A DNA stretch of 28,688 bases from Zygnema cylindricum (GCA_037447655.1 JBBHKE010002085.1:170772-199459), one strand, 5' to 3'; shown: positions 1 through 11,152, counted from the stretch's first letter. Notes: generated by a model not told the origin, from the letters alone. Translations and numbers: made by a program.

Positions 1-1395
1 TGACCCCAACATGAGATATACGCAGGTTTTTTACGCGACTAATTCGTGATTATATTGTTTTTTTTTGTAGTTATGATGTTTTTTTTTGTTATATTAGTGC
101 TTAATCAGCGCATTTTTTGGACGCATATAGAGTACAACCCCAGTCGATATTAGACTTATTGAATTATTTTTAGGGTTACCACTCCTTGTGTTAACACTTT
201 ACTAGAATTAACCGCACTAAAGTTTGCTTTGGAACGTGGCTCACTATGGGCCACTTAACTAAATAGTGCTTATGATTTTGGGTCAAAAAATTACTCACTC
301 AAATTAGAGTGATTAACTCTTAATGTCTATGGGCAGTGTATGTATCTAGAACAGTACTTATTGTGCTTACCATGGTTATACGTCTATAAGATTAGCTACC
401 ACTGAAACAAACAGTACTTATCGCACTTAACTTCATTCGTTAGTGCTTTTTTTTTAACATATAGAATAGTTAAAACACGCCACTTATTCTACTTCATTAA
501 TTAGTTGTTAGTTAGTGCACTTTTTACGCATGTGGAGTACACCGTGAATGACTCTTAGAGAAAAGAAATTATTAGCGCGAGGTTTATTTCAGCTCCAAAT
601 GACGTGGCGGATTAACGAAGAAAAACTCTAGTGTTACTAATGCTATCCGAGGGAAAAAAAAGGGGGCACTAAATTAGTGTTATTAATGCTAATAACGATT
701 CACCGTACAGTTATCTAAAAAACCACCACTTATCGTGCTTAATGTTGTTATTTTAGTGCATTACACGAAATAGGAGTTATCTCAAAACACACACTCGTTA
801 CTGTGCTTGACGAGGGCGATTGCAGCATTGTTAAGAGTAACTATCTCTTGAAATCCAGTACACCTTGAATTGCTATTCACGACTAATTCCCTCCCGGTTG
901 TTTTTTCCCTAGTTAATGCGAATTATTTTTTCCTAAATGCTAATACATTTTGCGGTTCATAATTGTCCACGGTATTTGGAAATGCGTATTAATAGTAAAA
1001 CAGTCCTCATTCTTTAACAGCAATTCATGGTGTTCTTCCCGTGTTTAACGTGGTTAATTAGTACATTTTTTGACACGTTGAGTAGTTATCTTAAAAAGCA
1101 CTACTTTTCGCTCTTCACGTGCTTAATTACGCCGATAAGATTAGCCATCAGTCCAACAAACTCTTCTTATTGTGCTCAACGTGGTTCAGTAATACATCTT
1201 TTTACATAACATCTTATATCATCTTTTATCTGGACACTACTTATCCTGCTTAACGTGGTTAATCAGTGTGCTTTTTTTACGCATACATTTCTTAAAGAAG
1301 TTATCCCCAGAAAACACTACTTATTGTGCTTAACACTTCCCCCCTTCTCTCTCTCCTCTCTCTCCCTCTCTCTCTCTGTGACACATGTGACGCAG
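1..1395 (+). repeat. Intron of the ALIX-like gene, made of degenerate tandem repeats
   Basis: No exon is recognisable here. The stretch is AT-rich and repeatedly shows variants of one block: CACTACTTATTGTGCTTAA, then GTGGTTAATTAGTGC, a T-run, ACGCATA and AGTTATCTTAAAA. Clear unit starts lie near 1021, 1099, 1235 and 1315, giving spacings of about 80 bp and one of 136 bp. Looser copies appear near 90, 350, 410, 480, 725 and 790. The end (about 1335-1395) is a pyrimidine-rich CT tract leading to the acceptor GACGCAG at 1389-1395. The unit resembles nothing I know. It may be an old satellite or a decayed mobile element. Confidence 0.55.
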
Positions 1396-2031
1396 GACGC
1401 CATCACAAGTCTGAAGCAGCAGTGCGGCGACTTCGTCATGACGCGCTCCATCCAGTGCAGGGAGATGATGGAGGACCTGCAGAGGCAGATAGCCGGGCTA
1501 TCCCTCTCCTCCGGCTCCCAGGCCTCACACGCCTATCCTCCCACGCCCTCCTCTCACCCTCCTCCGCCGAGACCCTCGGGTGGAGGTGGAGGAGGTGGAC
1601 CTGGCGGTTTGCTTCAACACTTCTCTCTCTTCTCTCGTAACCAGCAACAACAACAATCTCCTCCTCCTCCCTCCCAAAACCAATCTCCTCCTCCTAACAA
1701 TCCCTCTACTCCCATGTACTACCCTCCCGGGCAACAACAACCTCCTCCCTCTCACCCTTCTGGATTCTACCAGCACTCCCAACAAGGTCCTCCCTCCACC
1801 CCCAACCAGTTCTATGCTCAACAGCAACCCGTTCCGTTACCGTCGGGAGGTTACGGAAATTACGGAGCTCCTCCAACTGGGACACAGAACCCTCCCCAGG
1901 ATGGTGGAGGGATAGGAGGAGGGGGACAGTGGCAAGGACAGTATTATCAGACAGGACAAAACGTACCGAATCCGGGTCAGGCTCCGTACCAAGGACCGTA
2001 CCCTCCTTCAGGGTACTATAGGCAGGCATAG
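1396..2031 (+). CDS. ALIX: ALIX/BRO1-domain protein, last coding exon (partial gene)
   Basis: ALIX proteins link ESCRT-III to cargo and membranes in endosomal sorting. This exon starts after a CT tract and CAG acceptor, in phase 0, and ends at TAG 2029-2031. The first 35 or so residues match the end of the long V-domain helix: LKQQCGDFVMTRSIQCREMM, then EDLQRQIAGL, the counterpart of the animal ALIX stretch before its proline-rich tail. The remaining 175 or so residues are low complexity and rich in P, Q, G and Y, with a seven-glycine run, a QQQQQ run and a tyrosine-rich end (GQAPYQGPYPPSGYYRQA). That is the usual proline-rich tail that binds ESCRT and ALG-2-type partners. The Bro1 domain and the rest of the V domain lie upstream of the window. 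Open frame upstream of 1396 is intron. Family assignment is from memory. Confidence 0.85.
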   Translation, partial: DAITSLKQQCGDFVMTRSIQCREMMEDLQRQIAGLSLSSGSQASHAYPPTPSSHPPPPRPSGGGGGGGPGGLLQHFSLFSRNQQQQQSPPPPSQNQSPPPNNPSTPMYYPPGQQQPPPSHPSGFYQHSQQGPPSTPNQFYAQQQPVPLPSGGYGNYGAPPTGTQNPPQDGGGIGGGGQWQGQYYQTGQNVPNPGQAPYQGPYPPSGYYRQA

Positions 2032-2420
2032 AGGGAGAGAGAGAGAGAGTGTAACATGTGGGAGAGGGAGAGGCGAAGAAAGAGAGGGAAAAGGAAGATG
2101 GGGGGGGGGGGGGGGGGGGGGAGAGGGAAAGAGGAGGTGATGGGAGTGGCAAGAGATGGAGGCGTGGGAGGGGAGAGGGATGGGAAAGGATGTTATGGGA
2201 GGGGAGGGGGGTGAGGGGTGGGAAGGGAAGGGGAGGGTTGAGGGGCCGGGAAAAGAGGAGAGAGGCGTGGAAGGAGGGAGAGGAGGGGAGAAGAGTGAGT
2301 GTGTTTGTAAAAGCATGAGGGAGGAAATGGAGCTGTATAGTGTGGAAGTTTTGTTAGAAAAGTGAGTTGATGGGAGAGGGAGACGAGGAGAGAGAAGAGA
2401 GACCAGAAGAGATATTCGTG
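2032..2420. repeat. GA/G-rich flank after the ALIX stop, with a 22-G run
   Basis: The sequence right after the TAG is an almost pure purine stretch on + (GAGAGAGAGA, then mixed GGGA/GAGG). It contains an uninterrupted run of 22 G at 2100-2121. It probably belongs to the 3'UTR or 3' flank of the ALIX gene. Open frames here (for example 2058-2318 + and 2008-2316 -) consist only of G/E/R/K or S/P/L and are composition artefacts. Confidence 0.7.
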
Positions 2421-2599
2421 AAAGCTATTTCTTAGATAATATGTTCACATTTCAAAAGGGAGGTAGGGAACAGCATCGTTGTCTTATTTCCTTCCTTTTT
2501 TTTTGTTTGTCGTCTTATTTTTCTTTGATACCTTTTTCTATTTCTATTTCTAATTTGATCTAGAGGCTTTTTTTTTGTGTCAAAAATGTTTTGAACGTT

Positions 2600-2745
2600 G
2601 TATATATAATATATTCACTTTATACAGTGTGTATTCTTTTATTTACAATATATACTCTTATATAAAAATATATTCTCTTACACATAATGTTTATTCTCTT
2701 ATATAAAATATATTCACTTAAATAATGTATTTTCTCCTTCTGTAT
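2600..2745. repeat. AT-rich degenerate tandem repeat, about 27-28 bp unit
   Basis: The pattern TATAAAATATATTCTCTTA recurs with small changes about every 27-28 bases (TGTGTATTCTTTTATTTACAA, TATACTCTTATATAAAAA, TATTCTCTTACACATAATG, TTATTCTCTTATATAAAA, TATTCACTTAAATAATG). It is followed by a short GGGAGA purine run at 2760-2795. No gene is evident between 2420 and 2600. Confidence 0.5.
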
Positions 2746-3474
2746 GAGAAAAATTCTGTGGAGGGGAGAGAGAGGGAGAGGGAGGGAGAGGGAGACAACA
2801 TGAAGTGTTGCTGACAGGTTACCACCCTCTTTCTCCTCCTGTGTGACGTTGACTCCCTGACTGACTTCAGCAAGATTTTCGGAGTAATCCTCGTTTTGTC
2901 TGACGTCAGCAAGATTCTCCAAGTTATCTTCATTTTGTACAAAGTGGCGAAGATTTTGGGTGCAGCAAGGAGGAATTTTCGCGTTTACGTTGTCCTCATC
3001 TTCAGTGGGGCCATGGATTTTTTCAACTAGTAGGTCTGTTGCTGCAATTTTTCCGAACAGGTTTCCGTACAGAGACCTTGCTACTTACGTACATGGCATC
3101 TGCTGACAACCACAAACGAGGTGACGTGTGGCATGATGCTGATACCCTGGTTGCAGAAGGAATAAAATAGCACTGTCACGAATTGCGGGTAAAATTTCCG
3201 TTATTTTGGCCACTTCTAAAATAGCTTCATCTTCCGATAGTGATGGAATATCCAGGGGATGCCATGATTTAGGTGCTGAAATGGCACCTTCTTCTTGTTT
3301 GTTTTGGTCACTTTCCAGTGGTTTTTCACTACAAATGTCTTCAGTTAGGATGGAGCCCGGGAGGCAAGATTTCTCCGTTGACCTAGCTGGAGGAGACTGG
3401 ACAATTTTTACGAAGAGACGATGCTCCGTCACTCCTAGGATTTGTCGATAAAAAAGGCTAAGCCTAAACGATTA
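2620..3474 (-). CDS. Unrecognised long open frame interrupted by one stop; 13-codon internal repeat
   Basis: On the minus strand a single frame is open from just below a stop near 3475 down to 2620, apart from one TAA at 3085-3087. The upper half has mixed, protein-like composition (KITEILPAIRDSAILFLLQP, CGCQQMPCT). The lower half is acidic and polar, and contains a tandem 13-codon repeat: EDNLENLADVRQN (2931-2893) then EDYSENLAEVSQG (2892-2854). The last 45 or so codons run into low-complexity DNA. There is no convincing ATG at the upper end. The stop sits inside TAC|GTAAGTAG, a textbook splice donor, so the upper part may be an exon ending at 3090 rather than a broken gene. I do not recognise the protein. 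It could also be a decayed transposon ORF. Confidence 0.3.
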
Positions 3475-3919
3475 AACAGAATACAACGCTAACTAAAACA
3501 ATTAGAGATCCAGTATTGCTAACTAAATTGAGTATCTAGCTGGTTCACTACTAAAGGTGACTACCCTCGAAAATAAAAGGCCTACACTAGATGACCAGCC
3601 ACAAGCTCCAACAAGCTAAGGTACACAACCGCCGAGGGTGGATGTGGATAGATCCTACTGGTGGAAATTTTGGGCGCCAGTGTGTCATCTAGCTCCATAG
3701 ATTGTCAGAGAAGTGTTGCAGCTCCAGCTTGTTGAACGGCAAATGAAACAAACAGAGATGGCTCTTGGAGGAAGACTCACTCAACCGCAATATTCAATTT
3801 TGTGTTTTGGCAAAATCGCAATGAAAGTTTCTGAAGGCCTTGTCCAACATCCCCGTAAGCGAACTTGTCAATATATCACGAGGATATTTATTCAGATGTT
3901 TGATATTTTACTATGTACT
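3475..3919. other. No recognisable gene
   Basis: Mixed-composition intergenic DNA between the unrecognised minus-strand frame and the 192-bp duplication. I see no exon-like stretch, RNA gene or clear repeat. Confidence 0.4.
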
Positions 3920-4303
3920 GGTAGATTTTGCAATAATAATCCTTCCTCAGATATTACTATCTGCATCTCTTTCAGAGTTCGTGCTTTCTTTAGGCTTCAA
4001 AATGTTTTTTCACGTGTACATTCACTGTATTTCATCCAAACCCTGCAGTGGAAAGGTTTTTAAGTATGATTCTCCCGAAAATCAAACACAGCACAATGCC
4101 AAAGCTGATTTGGTAGATTTTGCAATAATTATCCTTCCTCAGATACTACTATCTTCATCTCTTTCAGAGTTCGTGCTTTCTTTAGGCTTCAAAATGTTTT
4201 TTCACGTGCACATTCACTGTATTTCATCCAAACCCTGCAGTGGAAAGGTTTTTAAGTATGATGCTCTCGAAAATCAAACACAGCACAATGCCAAAGCTGA
4301 TTT
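3920..4303. repeat. Tandem duplication, two 192-bp copies
   Basis: Copy 1 is 3920-4111 and copy 2 is 4112-4303. Both start GGTAGATTTTGCAATAAT and end CAATGCCAAAGCTGATTT. They differ at only about seven positions, so the duplication is fairly recent. Because 192 is 64 codons, a + strand frame (3840-4346) passes through both copies, but its product is hydrophobic and unrecognised and I do not call it a gene. The stretch 4304-4733 is AT-rich without a recognisable gene and probably includes the 3'UTR of the minus-strand P5CR gene. Confidence 0.9.
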
Positions 4304-4733
4304 AAACAACAAAAAACACAATAATGCAGAACTTGCACAACACTAGAGATCTAACACAAGAGAAAGGCAGCCAAAAGAAGAGTTGCATGCGAAAACAAAG
4401 AAGAAAAATTGTAAAACAAGACACCGGAAACTTGTTACAACATAAATTAAAAAGTGCACTAGCAATACGGTTAACCAACCATACGAAAGTAAACAAGGAC
4501 CACACTCATTGAAAGAAAACTGAAGCAATTCGTACAGCACACATACTTGCCATGACCAAAGCACCTATGGTGTAGCAGAAGCCGACGTGTGATGTGCTAT
4601 GACTTTAGCCAGCTATGCTTTCTGCAAAAATTCCCGTTTCGTTTGCGTTTTCCTTTTCTATTTTTTCCATGTACTCAGATGATTAACTCTTTCGCGTATT
4701 TCATAAAACTTATAATTAATCTTTCAGGATACA

Positions 4734-7700
4734 TCATGACATTTCTTTGCTACGTTTCGCCGCGGCAACAACCGCATTCATTAGAAGAGATCTGAATCCC
4801 CCTTTTTCAAGTTCGTGAATACCGGCAATTGTTGTACCTGCTCAACAAACCACATAAGAAAAGGACAAACAAAGTTATGAGTTTCGTAGTTTTTTAAGTG
4901 CAAAAGCTAGGGAATCATCTCAAATAAACAATTACTAAAAAAGCTGACAAAATAGAGGATGACAAACAGCTAATTACTAAAACAAACTTTTAGGCAAACC
5001 GTAAACATTTCCACATCCACGTCATTTAAACCAGAGAGCTTAAAGTCTGAGCTGTCTAAGTAATTCACTTTAATCAAAAACTGTACGAGGTCACTTCAAC
5101 AATGGCCCTTTCAGAAAAAAAAAATACGAAGCTCATGAAGACCTCGACAAGCAAAACTCACCTATAATGTGTGCTGCATGAATAATAAGGTCATTAAACA
5201 TACGCAACTACTTGCAAATCCTGGGCAGTACAGAAAAATGTGCAAACGTCTGCTTTTCTCAAGACTTACTAATCAGTAATGCCAGTATTTGCATTGATGC
5301 AAGGACAGTGTACAACAAAGACGCATGTGAACCTCAGAAATGTTGCTTTTTTTTAGTCGTTCTGCAGCAGTCAGGGCAGTGCCTGTCCTCTTCAGAATAG
5401 CGACGTTAAGGGTTCCTCAGTGGCCACAAGAGCGTCCTTTCAAACTCATAGCGACTGTTTTGCTATTAGCTTCTTAACTACACCATAAATCGTTATTAAA
5501 CTACAACGTTAATCATACTACTTTCAGTAACACTACTCAGTGCCAGAACTTATACCCTGTGACTCACAAGATTGCGTCGATAATACTGCTTTTTTGCGTC
5601 GATAATACTGGTTTTTTTTTCTTAAGAATTGACAACTAAGAAGGTACTACACATCACTATTAAGTGTGGCCGAAAATCAAAAAATAGTGTCGATAACACT
5701 ATCTAGTGGACTCAATGTGCAGCATCACTCCACATTGATACTAATTTCATTTCAGAAACTAATAATTCCTTAACATGATAACGGCGGACAGTGTATTGTT
5801 GCAATTCGACTCCTAATTGTATAGGTAAGCCATACAGGTAGAACTGCAAAACTGTTAGCCATACTGCCCATCACTAAAGCAACAACAAAGCTTTAAAAAA
5901 AAATCCAAACATAAGCACATCACAACCATTCTCCCATCACACAAACTAGCCCATCTGCAACCAAGGCCAGCAATCTGACAAAAAAACAAGAAAAAAACGC
6001 CTAATACACTAGGACACATGTGAACCTCAGAAATGTTGCTTTTTATTTTTGTCAGTCTGCAGCAGCTCAGGGCTCTCCAGAATAGCGACGTTTAAAATTC
6101 ATCAGCGGTCACAATGGCGTCCAATAGCCAAGTTTATATCAACATGCTAAAGGTATACACATTTGTTCTTATCACCATTTCCTGTTCACTAATTTGCCCT
6201 CTCCATCCTCCCAGATACAACTCATCTTACCTCCTGGTGAGGTGACCTGATCTTTGAGAACTCCAGGATGCTGTCCTGTCTTCACCACCATCTGAGCCGC
6301 ACCCAGCACCTGGCACATTCCACAAGAAAAAAAGTACTCCGTAATTTAGAGCGTTCAAGATTTCAGGTCCATACACTTGAATACCACTTGCATTTCAATC
6401 TGATTTAACACGCTAATAAATGGTCATGTTCAACATCAAAAGTCCCATGCCTCTGACAGCTGTAGATAAGAAAATACCATAGTGCCACCCAAATTAAGAA
6501 ATACAAGATTACAAAGACAACTGTATTACACTTGCATTTTAATTGACATACACTGACACTTCCATCCGGCTTCTGTTTTCTCCTCACTATGTGTGCAACT
6601 GTGAAATTGTACCACACCCGACCTTTGTAACTCTTCCTACCTATCCCCTAGCTTCAATAAATGAAGAATCAGCGTGCAACACACAAATTGACGCAGATGC
6701 TGATCAGGTTGTTTCGAGACACTGAAATTCATAGTGCATTTTCATTTACTGCCATATGGATAAATAATTAATTTTACTTTTTTTATTATATCCCTTTATA
6801 TATCCCTATTACATCACAAGACTAATTATAAATCTTTCATAACACCCACCACATTTGAAAGGATGATCCTTTGTCTTTCTTCCAACAAAAATCACATGAA
6901 CAAAATTGGTATTTGACATGAGTGAACAGGACATACTGTTTGTGCCGCCAAAGAGAGTGCAACATCACGAGGCAGTCCTGCTGCTACCCCACCATCAGCC
7001 AACGCCTCAATGGCTATAAAAACATACGCAGGTCCACTTCCACTGTAGAGACCACGAGTCACCAACCAAACCCCGCCAAGCCCCTCACACTATACTTTAG
7101 ATAGAGATGATGGCAACAATCCATCATTACAACATTACAACTTGTCCACACAAAATAAATAAAACGTGCATTTATGAGGTGGTAAAGCATTAGTGGAAAG
7201 CACACATAACTGATTCAGATATGTGAACTAATTTCAACACAATTAAAAAACATCTTACAAAGGATCAAGTTAGGTATCGCTTCACAATCTTTCATACTCA
7301 GAATGCATTGACATGCTTATAACTTGAAAGGTACATTGCTGTAATGGATGTAAAAACTTGGTTAGGGAAGACTAAAACAACAAATGTCAACCAACAAGTA
7401 CAATATAATATTGCACAATTCTTGACGGTTAGAAAGAGAAAACCATCATTGGCATTTCTAGGTAGGCTTGCGTTGATTTACTCAATGTCTTTCACTGTGC
7501 ATACTAACAACAGCACATGGTATGTAACTAAGCTTAAAACGTAAGAATATCCGGAATTCATATGTCATATACAGAAACTGTCAGGTATTCACAAATCTTG
7601 TATGCTAAAGAGACCTTTGCTCTGCTTTCAAGCTCTTTTCAGGTAGAAGTTTAATCCTTGATTGTAATGATCAGCCAAAAAAGACAACCTAAAAAGATCG

Positions 7701-10700
7701 AAGTGTAATTTATCACAGAAGATGGTAAATTCTTACACTCGCTGCCTCCATATGTGCATCACCTTATTCACTAAACAAAATTTCTTTAGAATGTGACATA
7801 CCTCAAACCAGTGACTGCGTCCAGAAGCTTCTCATCCACAATATGGATTTTCCCAACAGAGCTAAACATGGTCTTCACAAGCTCTTCATCAGCCATAGTT
7901 GCACATGGTCCAACACTCATAGCTGTACCAGAATCATGCCACCCAAACCAGTCATTGTCAATTACCAACCCAGCAGGCTTGAAGTTCATGATCATCCAAC
8001 CTTTGTCACAGAATATGATGAGATAGAAAGTTTTCTCGTCCAGGAACAAACCAAGCTGTTAGACACAAACTTTCTCATCAGAATCTGTCATCATCGATTC
8101 ATCATCTACCTGTTAAATTGCAAAATGTAACAACTTGGATTAATTGCATGTCTAACCAGAAAACAGAGGTGACATCCAGCCATTTTGTTTTTTATGACAG
8201 ACCTGCAGCTGTCTGTCCAACGAGACAAGGGGTATTTGGCATAACCCTGACGACTCGCACTCTCTCCCCAGCCCACGACTGCACCCACGAATGCCCCAAG
8301 TGAAATAAAAAAACAGTATTTGTAAACCAATCCATAACAATGTATACAATTTGTTTATATATATTGTAAAAGAAACCCTGTTGGTGCACACAGTACTAAG
8401 GTACTACAGCATCTGTAAAAGGGCAAGGTTAAACTAACTTAAAAAAAAACGAGCCCAAAAACAAAACGGGTTCAAAAAACTAATTAGATATTTCAACTCA
8501 CCTGGAGTTTGGAAAGTGTTACTCCAGCTGCTATTGAAACAATGACGTGGTGCTCGTGGAGACACCCAGAGTCTCGGAGCTCAGTCAACACCTCCTGCAC
8601 TGCATTCCCCGCGCTCCATGACTCCCAAAGACTGTCTGGCTTCTCCACTTCGCTTCAAAATTCAAACTGAAGGCACACAAAACTGCGTGATTCAGTGTTG
8701 AAGGCCAGCCCAGCATTTTATTTTCTTTCCTGCTGTCAGCAGCTCGTCCAAAAGGCCCCAGAATGTCGCCTTGAAGATGTCACCACTTATTGCTAAAGTC
8801 TAACATATGCTACTTTGGGATTTTCCAGAGCTGCCTGGCCAAAATTCGCTACCAAAAGCTAACAAACCTACATAATGACATAGTGAGAAACCTAAATAGA
8901 AACAGTGGCAAACCTACATAGTGACAGTTATGAGGCAGTGACTTTTCCAACTCTTCCGGTAATAAGTAGCACACACAGCTTGCTTATAGTGGCTTACCCA
9001 CATCTGCAAGCAATTCTGTTGATAGCTAAAAGAGCAACTACAAAAGATATCCACCACCTTCGTAGATCACATAGCGGCTGGAATGTACTAAGTCATACAA
9101 AGTCCCAGTATCTCTCTCGTCACAACAGATACTGGGACATCAAAATAAAATGCAATAGAAAAGGCACCATATCCTGTTCAATTCTGTGAATCCTCTACTG
9201 CTTCCATAAAAAATACTTGACAAACACATGATTCACAACAGTGTCGTATTAGTGTATGTAGCATCATTAAAAATTGAGTTTTAGTATTCACCAATTCTAA
9301 TAAAAATGGGCTAAAATAATAAATAATAAAAGTGTAGTGATATACCTGTATAAGGCTTAACAGCAACGAGGATGATGTCACTATTCGCGGCAACCTAACA
9401 CCACAAGAACCAGGAGAGGAAGTCATGAACCACCAAATGATGTCAAGCTGGTGCTGGCATACATAAGAACACACAGACATACACATGTGCATACGACTTT
9501 GTTCAGGGTTTTCCATATCTACGGAAGCTCAAGAATCAGAATTTGCAAGCCTACCTCCTTGCAGTCCTTGGCCACAGCAGCTCCAAAACTACGAAAAACT
9601 TCGAGTCTTTGGGCATTTGGATCCGTACAAATCATCCTCGAAGCTTGAAGAAGGCCTTGCTGGTCCCAGCCCCTTGCCAAGGCTTCTGCCATTTGTCCGG
9701 CACCTGCATGCCCAGACAGATAGTACACGACCTCAAACAATGTATTAACTCAAAACCCCTGAAAACACTATAAACTCTGAAATCCTAAACCGTCTCCTAT
9801 ATCTAGACAGATAGTCAAAAATCCTAAGAATCCTAAACACTCGCCATTACGCACAGACGGATGGTACACAACCTTCTGATGTTTAAATTCAAAAGCGCTA
9901 AAAACCGCAAACCTGGAATCCTGAACTCTCGCCAGTGCATCAAAACAGATAGTACACGACATCATGCGGTGTATTAATTCAAAAACCCTACCCTTCAACG
10001 CTGAACTCTACAACCCTAAAATCGACAGTACATGAAGACATACAGTAAACGATCTCATGCCATGTCTTCATAAAAAATCCGAAATACCAGAAGTAAGATT
10101 GATATCTTTCATAAACACCAAGCTGAAGGAGCACATATTGTCTCTCTAACTATGAATTGACGACTTAAGGTCAACTATTATCGAATAGTGTCACAACAAA
10201 AAACATTCAATCGTAAAACATAGAAAAGTGAAAGCTGGAATCCTTTAAGCTTTAAATAAAGCAACTCATGAAGATAAGAATGACAGGCCACGGACCTAAA
10301 CCTTAAAATCTCAACAATGATAAAATAGTTACCATGAATTGAAAATAATGAATTCTTCCAATTCCTCCTATTGGACAATCTTGGAGTCATAAGATGAAAG
10401 GCATGTAAACATTCACACTAATAACGATGAGCTGCAGTGACTTGTCCATAAAAAAAAAAGTGTGCAGCACTTTCAGCCGCCTTACATTGCAATCAAATCT
10501 TGTAGAATCAAATATTAAAAAACAAATGTTTCACTAGGATTTGTAGTTTTTTAGGACTAATATGACATGAGAAACAAATGATTAGATGCTTGTAATAAAC
10601 ATGCTGAATAACATGCCACAATGACTAGATTTGAGAGAAAGGTGTATTTTATCAAGGTTGACAAAAAACTAAAGAACCAAAACTGAAACTGAAATTGGTG

Positions 10701-10807
10701 CGAAGTACAATTTCTAGAACAGAAACCTGAGTCAACAAATAGAACCGAAACGTACCAACAAATCCGATTCGCTTTGACTGGAGAGGTTGCAGATTCCCTT
10801 CCGCCAT
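4734..10807 (-). CDS. P5CR: Pyrroline-5-carboxylate reductase, complete, nine exons
   Basis: Reduces 1-pyrroline-5-carboxylate to proline with NAD(P)H, the last step of proline synthesis. Exons in reading order (minus): 10756-10807, 9555-9703, 9346-9394, 8502-8647, 8203-8278, 7802-7922, 6937-7042, 6231-6309, 4734-4837. All introns are GT-AG, all phases agree, and the total of 882 nt gives 293 aa, close to the family's usual 270-290. The nucleotide-binding loop GAGQMA is at residues 18-23, split by intron 1. RVMPNTP is at 143-149, SGSGPAY at 198-204, [11 protein letters not shown] follows at about 212-222, and GTTIAG is at about 260-265. The C-terminus AAKRSKEMS ends at TGA 4734-4736. The start is ATG at 10807 (G at -3 and +4). 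An upstream in-frame ATG at 11152 is an alternative. The protein reads most like plant P5CR. Introns run 160-1393 bp and carry duplicated blocks. Confidence 0.93.
5321..5440. repeat. Dispersed duplicate, copy 1 (P5CR intron 8)
   Basis: This block (CATGTGAACCTCAGAAATGT, T-run, TCTGCAGCAG, CAGAATAGCGACGTT) recurs at 6014-6122 in the same orientation and the same intron. The copies differ by several small indels, and the spacing is about 690 bp. Just downstream, TTGCGTCGATAATACTG is doubled in tandem at about 5573-5610. Confidence 0.75.
6014..6122. repeat. Dispersed duplicate, copy 2 (P5CR intron 8)
   Basis: Direct copy of 5321-5440, lying about 110 bp before exon 8 of P5CR (6231-6309). No coding potential is evident. 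It may be a small non-autonomous element or a segmental duplication. Confidence 0.7.
9102..9138. repeat. Perfect 12-bp inverted repeat in P5CR intron 3
   Basis: Arm GTCCCAGTATCT at 9102-9113, 13-base loop, and arm AGATACTGGGAC at 9127-9138 with no mismatch. The flanking bases (A on both sides) do not extend the stem. In the intron transcript this would form a stable short hairpin. Role unknown. Confidence 0.7.
9709..10065. repeat. Degenerate tandem repeats in P5CR intron 1
   Basis: The phrase CAGATAGTACACGACCTC...GTATTAA.TCAAAA recurs at about 9717, 9858 and 9946 with a weaker copy at about 10025. Each is followed by short CCTAAAA / AATCCT / GAACTC blocks. Spacing is irregular (141 and 88 bp). 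The first copy lies directly against the splice acceptor of exon 2 (exon starts at 9703), so the acceptor region may derive from the repeat. Confidence 0.55.
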
Positions 10808-11152
10808 AGCTACTCGCACAAACACAAGACTTGTACTTTTCCTGGTAAACGCTCTCAAGTAAGAAGGTTTAAGCACCAAAGAATGGGCTCCAAAAAATCG
10901 ACGATTCTGAAGGTTTATATTTAGTTGATCGTTCGGCAGAGATGTAATCAAACAAGCACCGAAATAGTCTGGCCTTTGCGTTACAGCTTGTGATGGGTGC
11001 TTCTGGATTCTCGCTAAAAGGGCACAAGGGGAACACGAACTTTTTCCAAGACTGACTGCAGGTGGAGGTATACAGAAGCTTGTAGACTGGCTGGAAAATA
11101 AGTGTGAAAATAAAGGTGAAGGCCCACACGTCCGCAAGAGATTATGGCGCAT
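10808..11152 (-). other. 5' extension of the P5CR frame: possible transit peptide or 5'UTR
   Basis: The frame of P5CR exon 1 stays open upstream of the ATG at 10807 for 115 codons, to an in-frame ATG at 11152. The start MRHNLLRTCGPSPLFSHLFS is rich in Ser, Arg and Leu with almost no acidic residues for about 60 residues, the composition expected of an organelle-targeting peptide. Known plant P5CR is usually described as cytosolic and starts close to the nucleotide-binding loop, so this may be only a 5'UTR that happens to be open. Confidence 0.35.

Noticed and set aside
1255-1395. Upstream part of the ALIX-exon frame as coding sequence
   Set aside because: It reads through a CT tract and ends at a good CAG acceptor. 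ALIX similarity begins only after 1396, so this is intron.
2058-2365. G/E/R-rich + frames after the ALIX stop
   Set aside because: Composition artefact of a purine-rich flank.
9770-10015. Interstitial telomere-like CCTAAA words
   Set aside because: CCTAAA and CCCTAAAA appear only a few times, scattered within a longer degenerate repeat and not in a tandem telomeric array.
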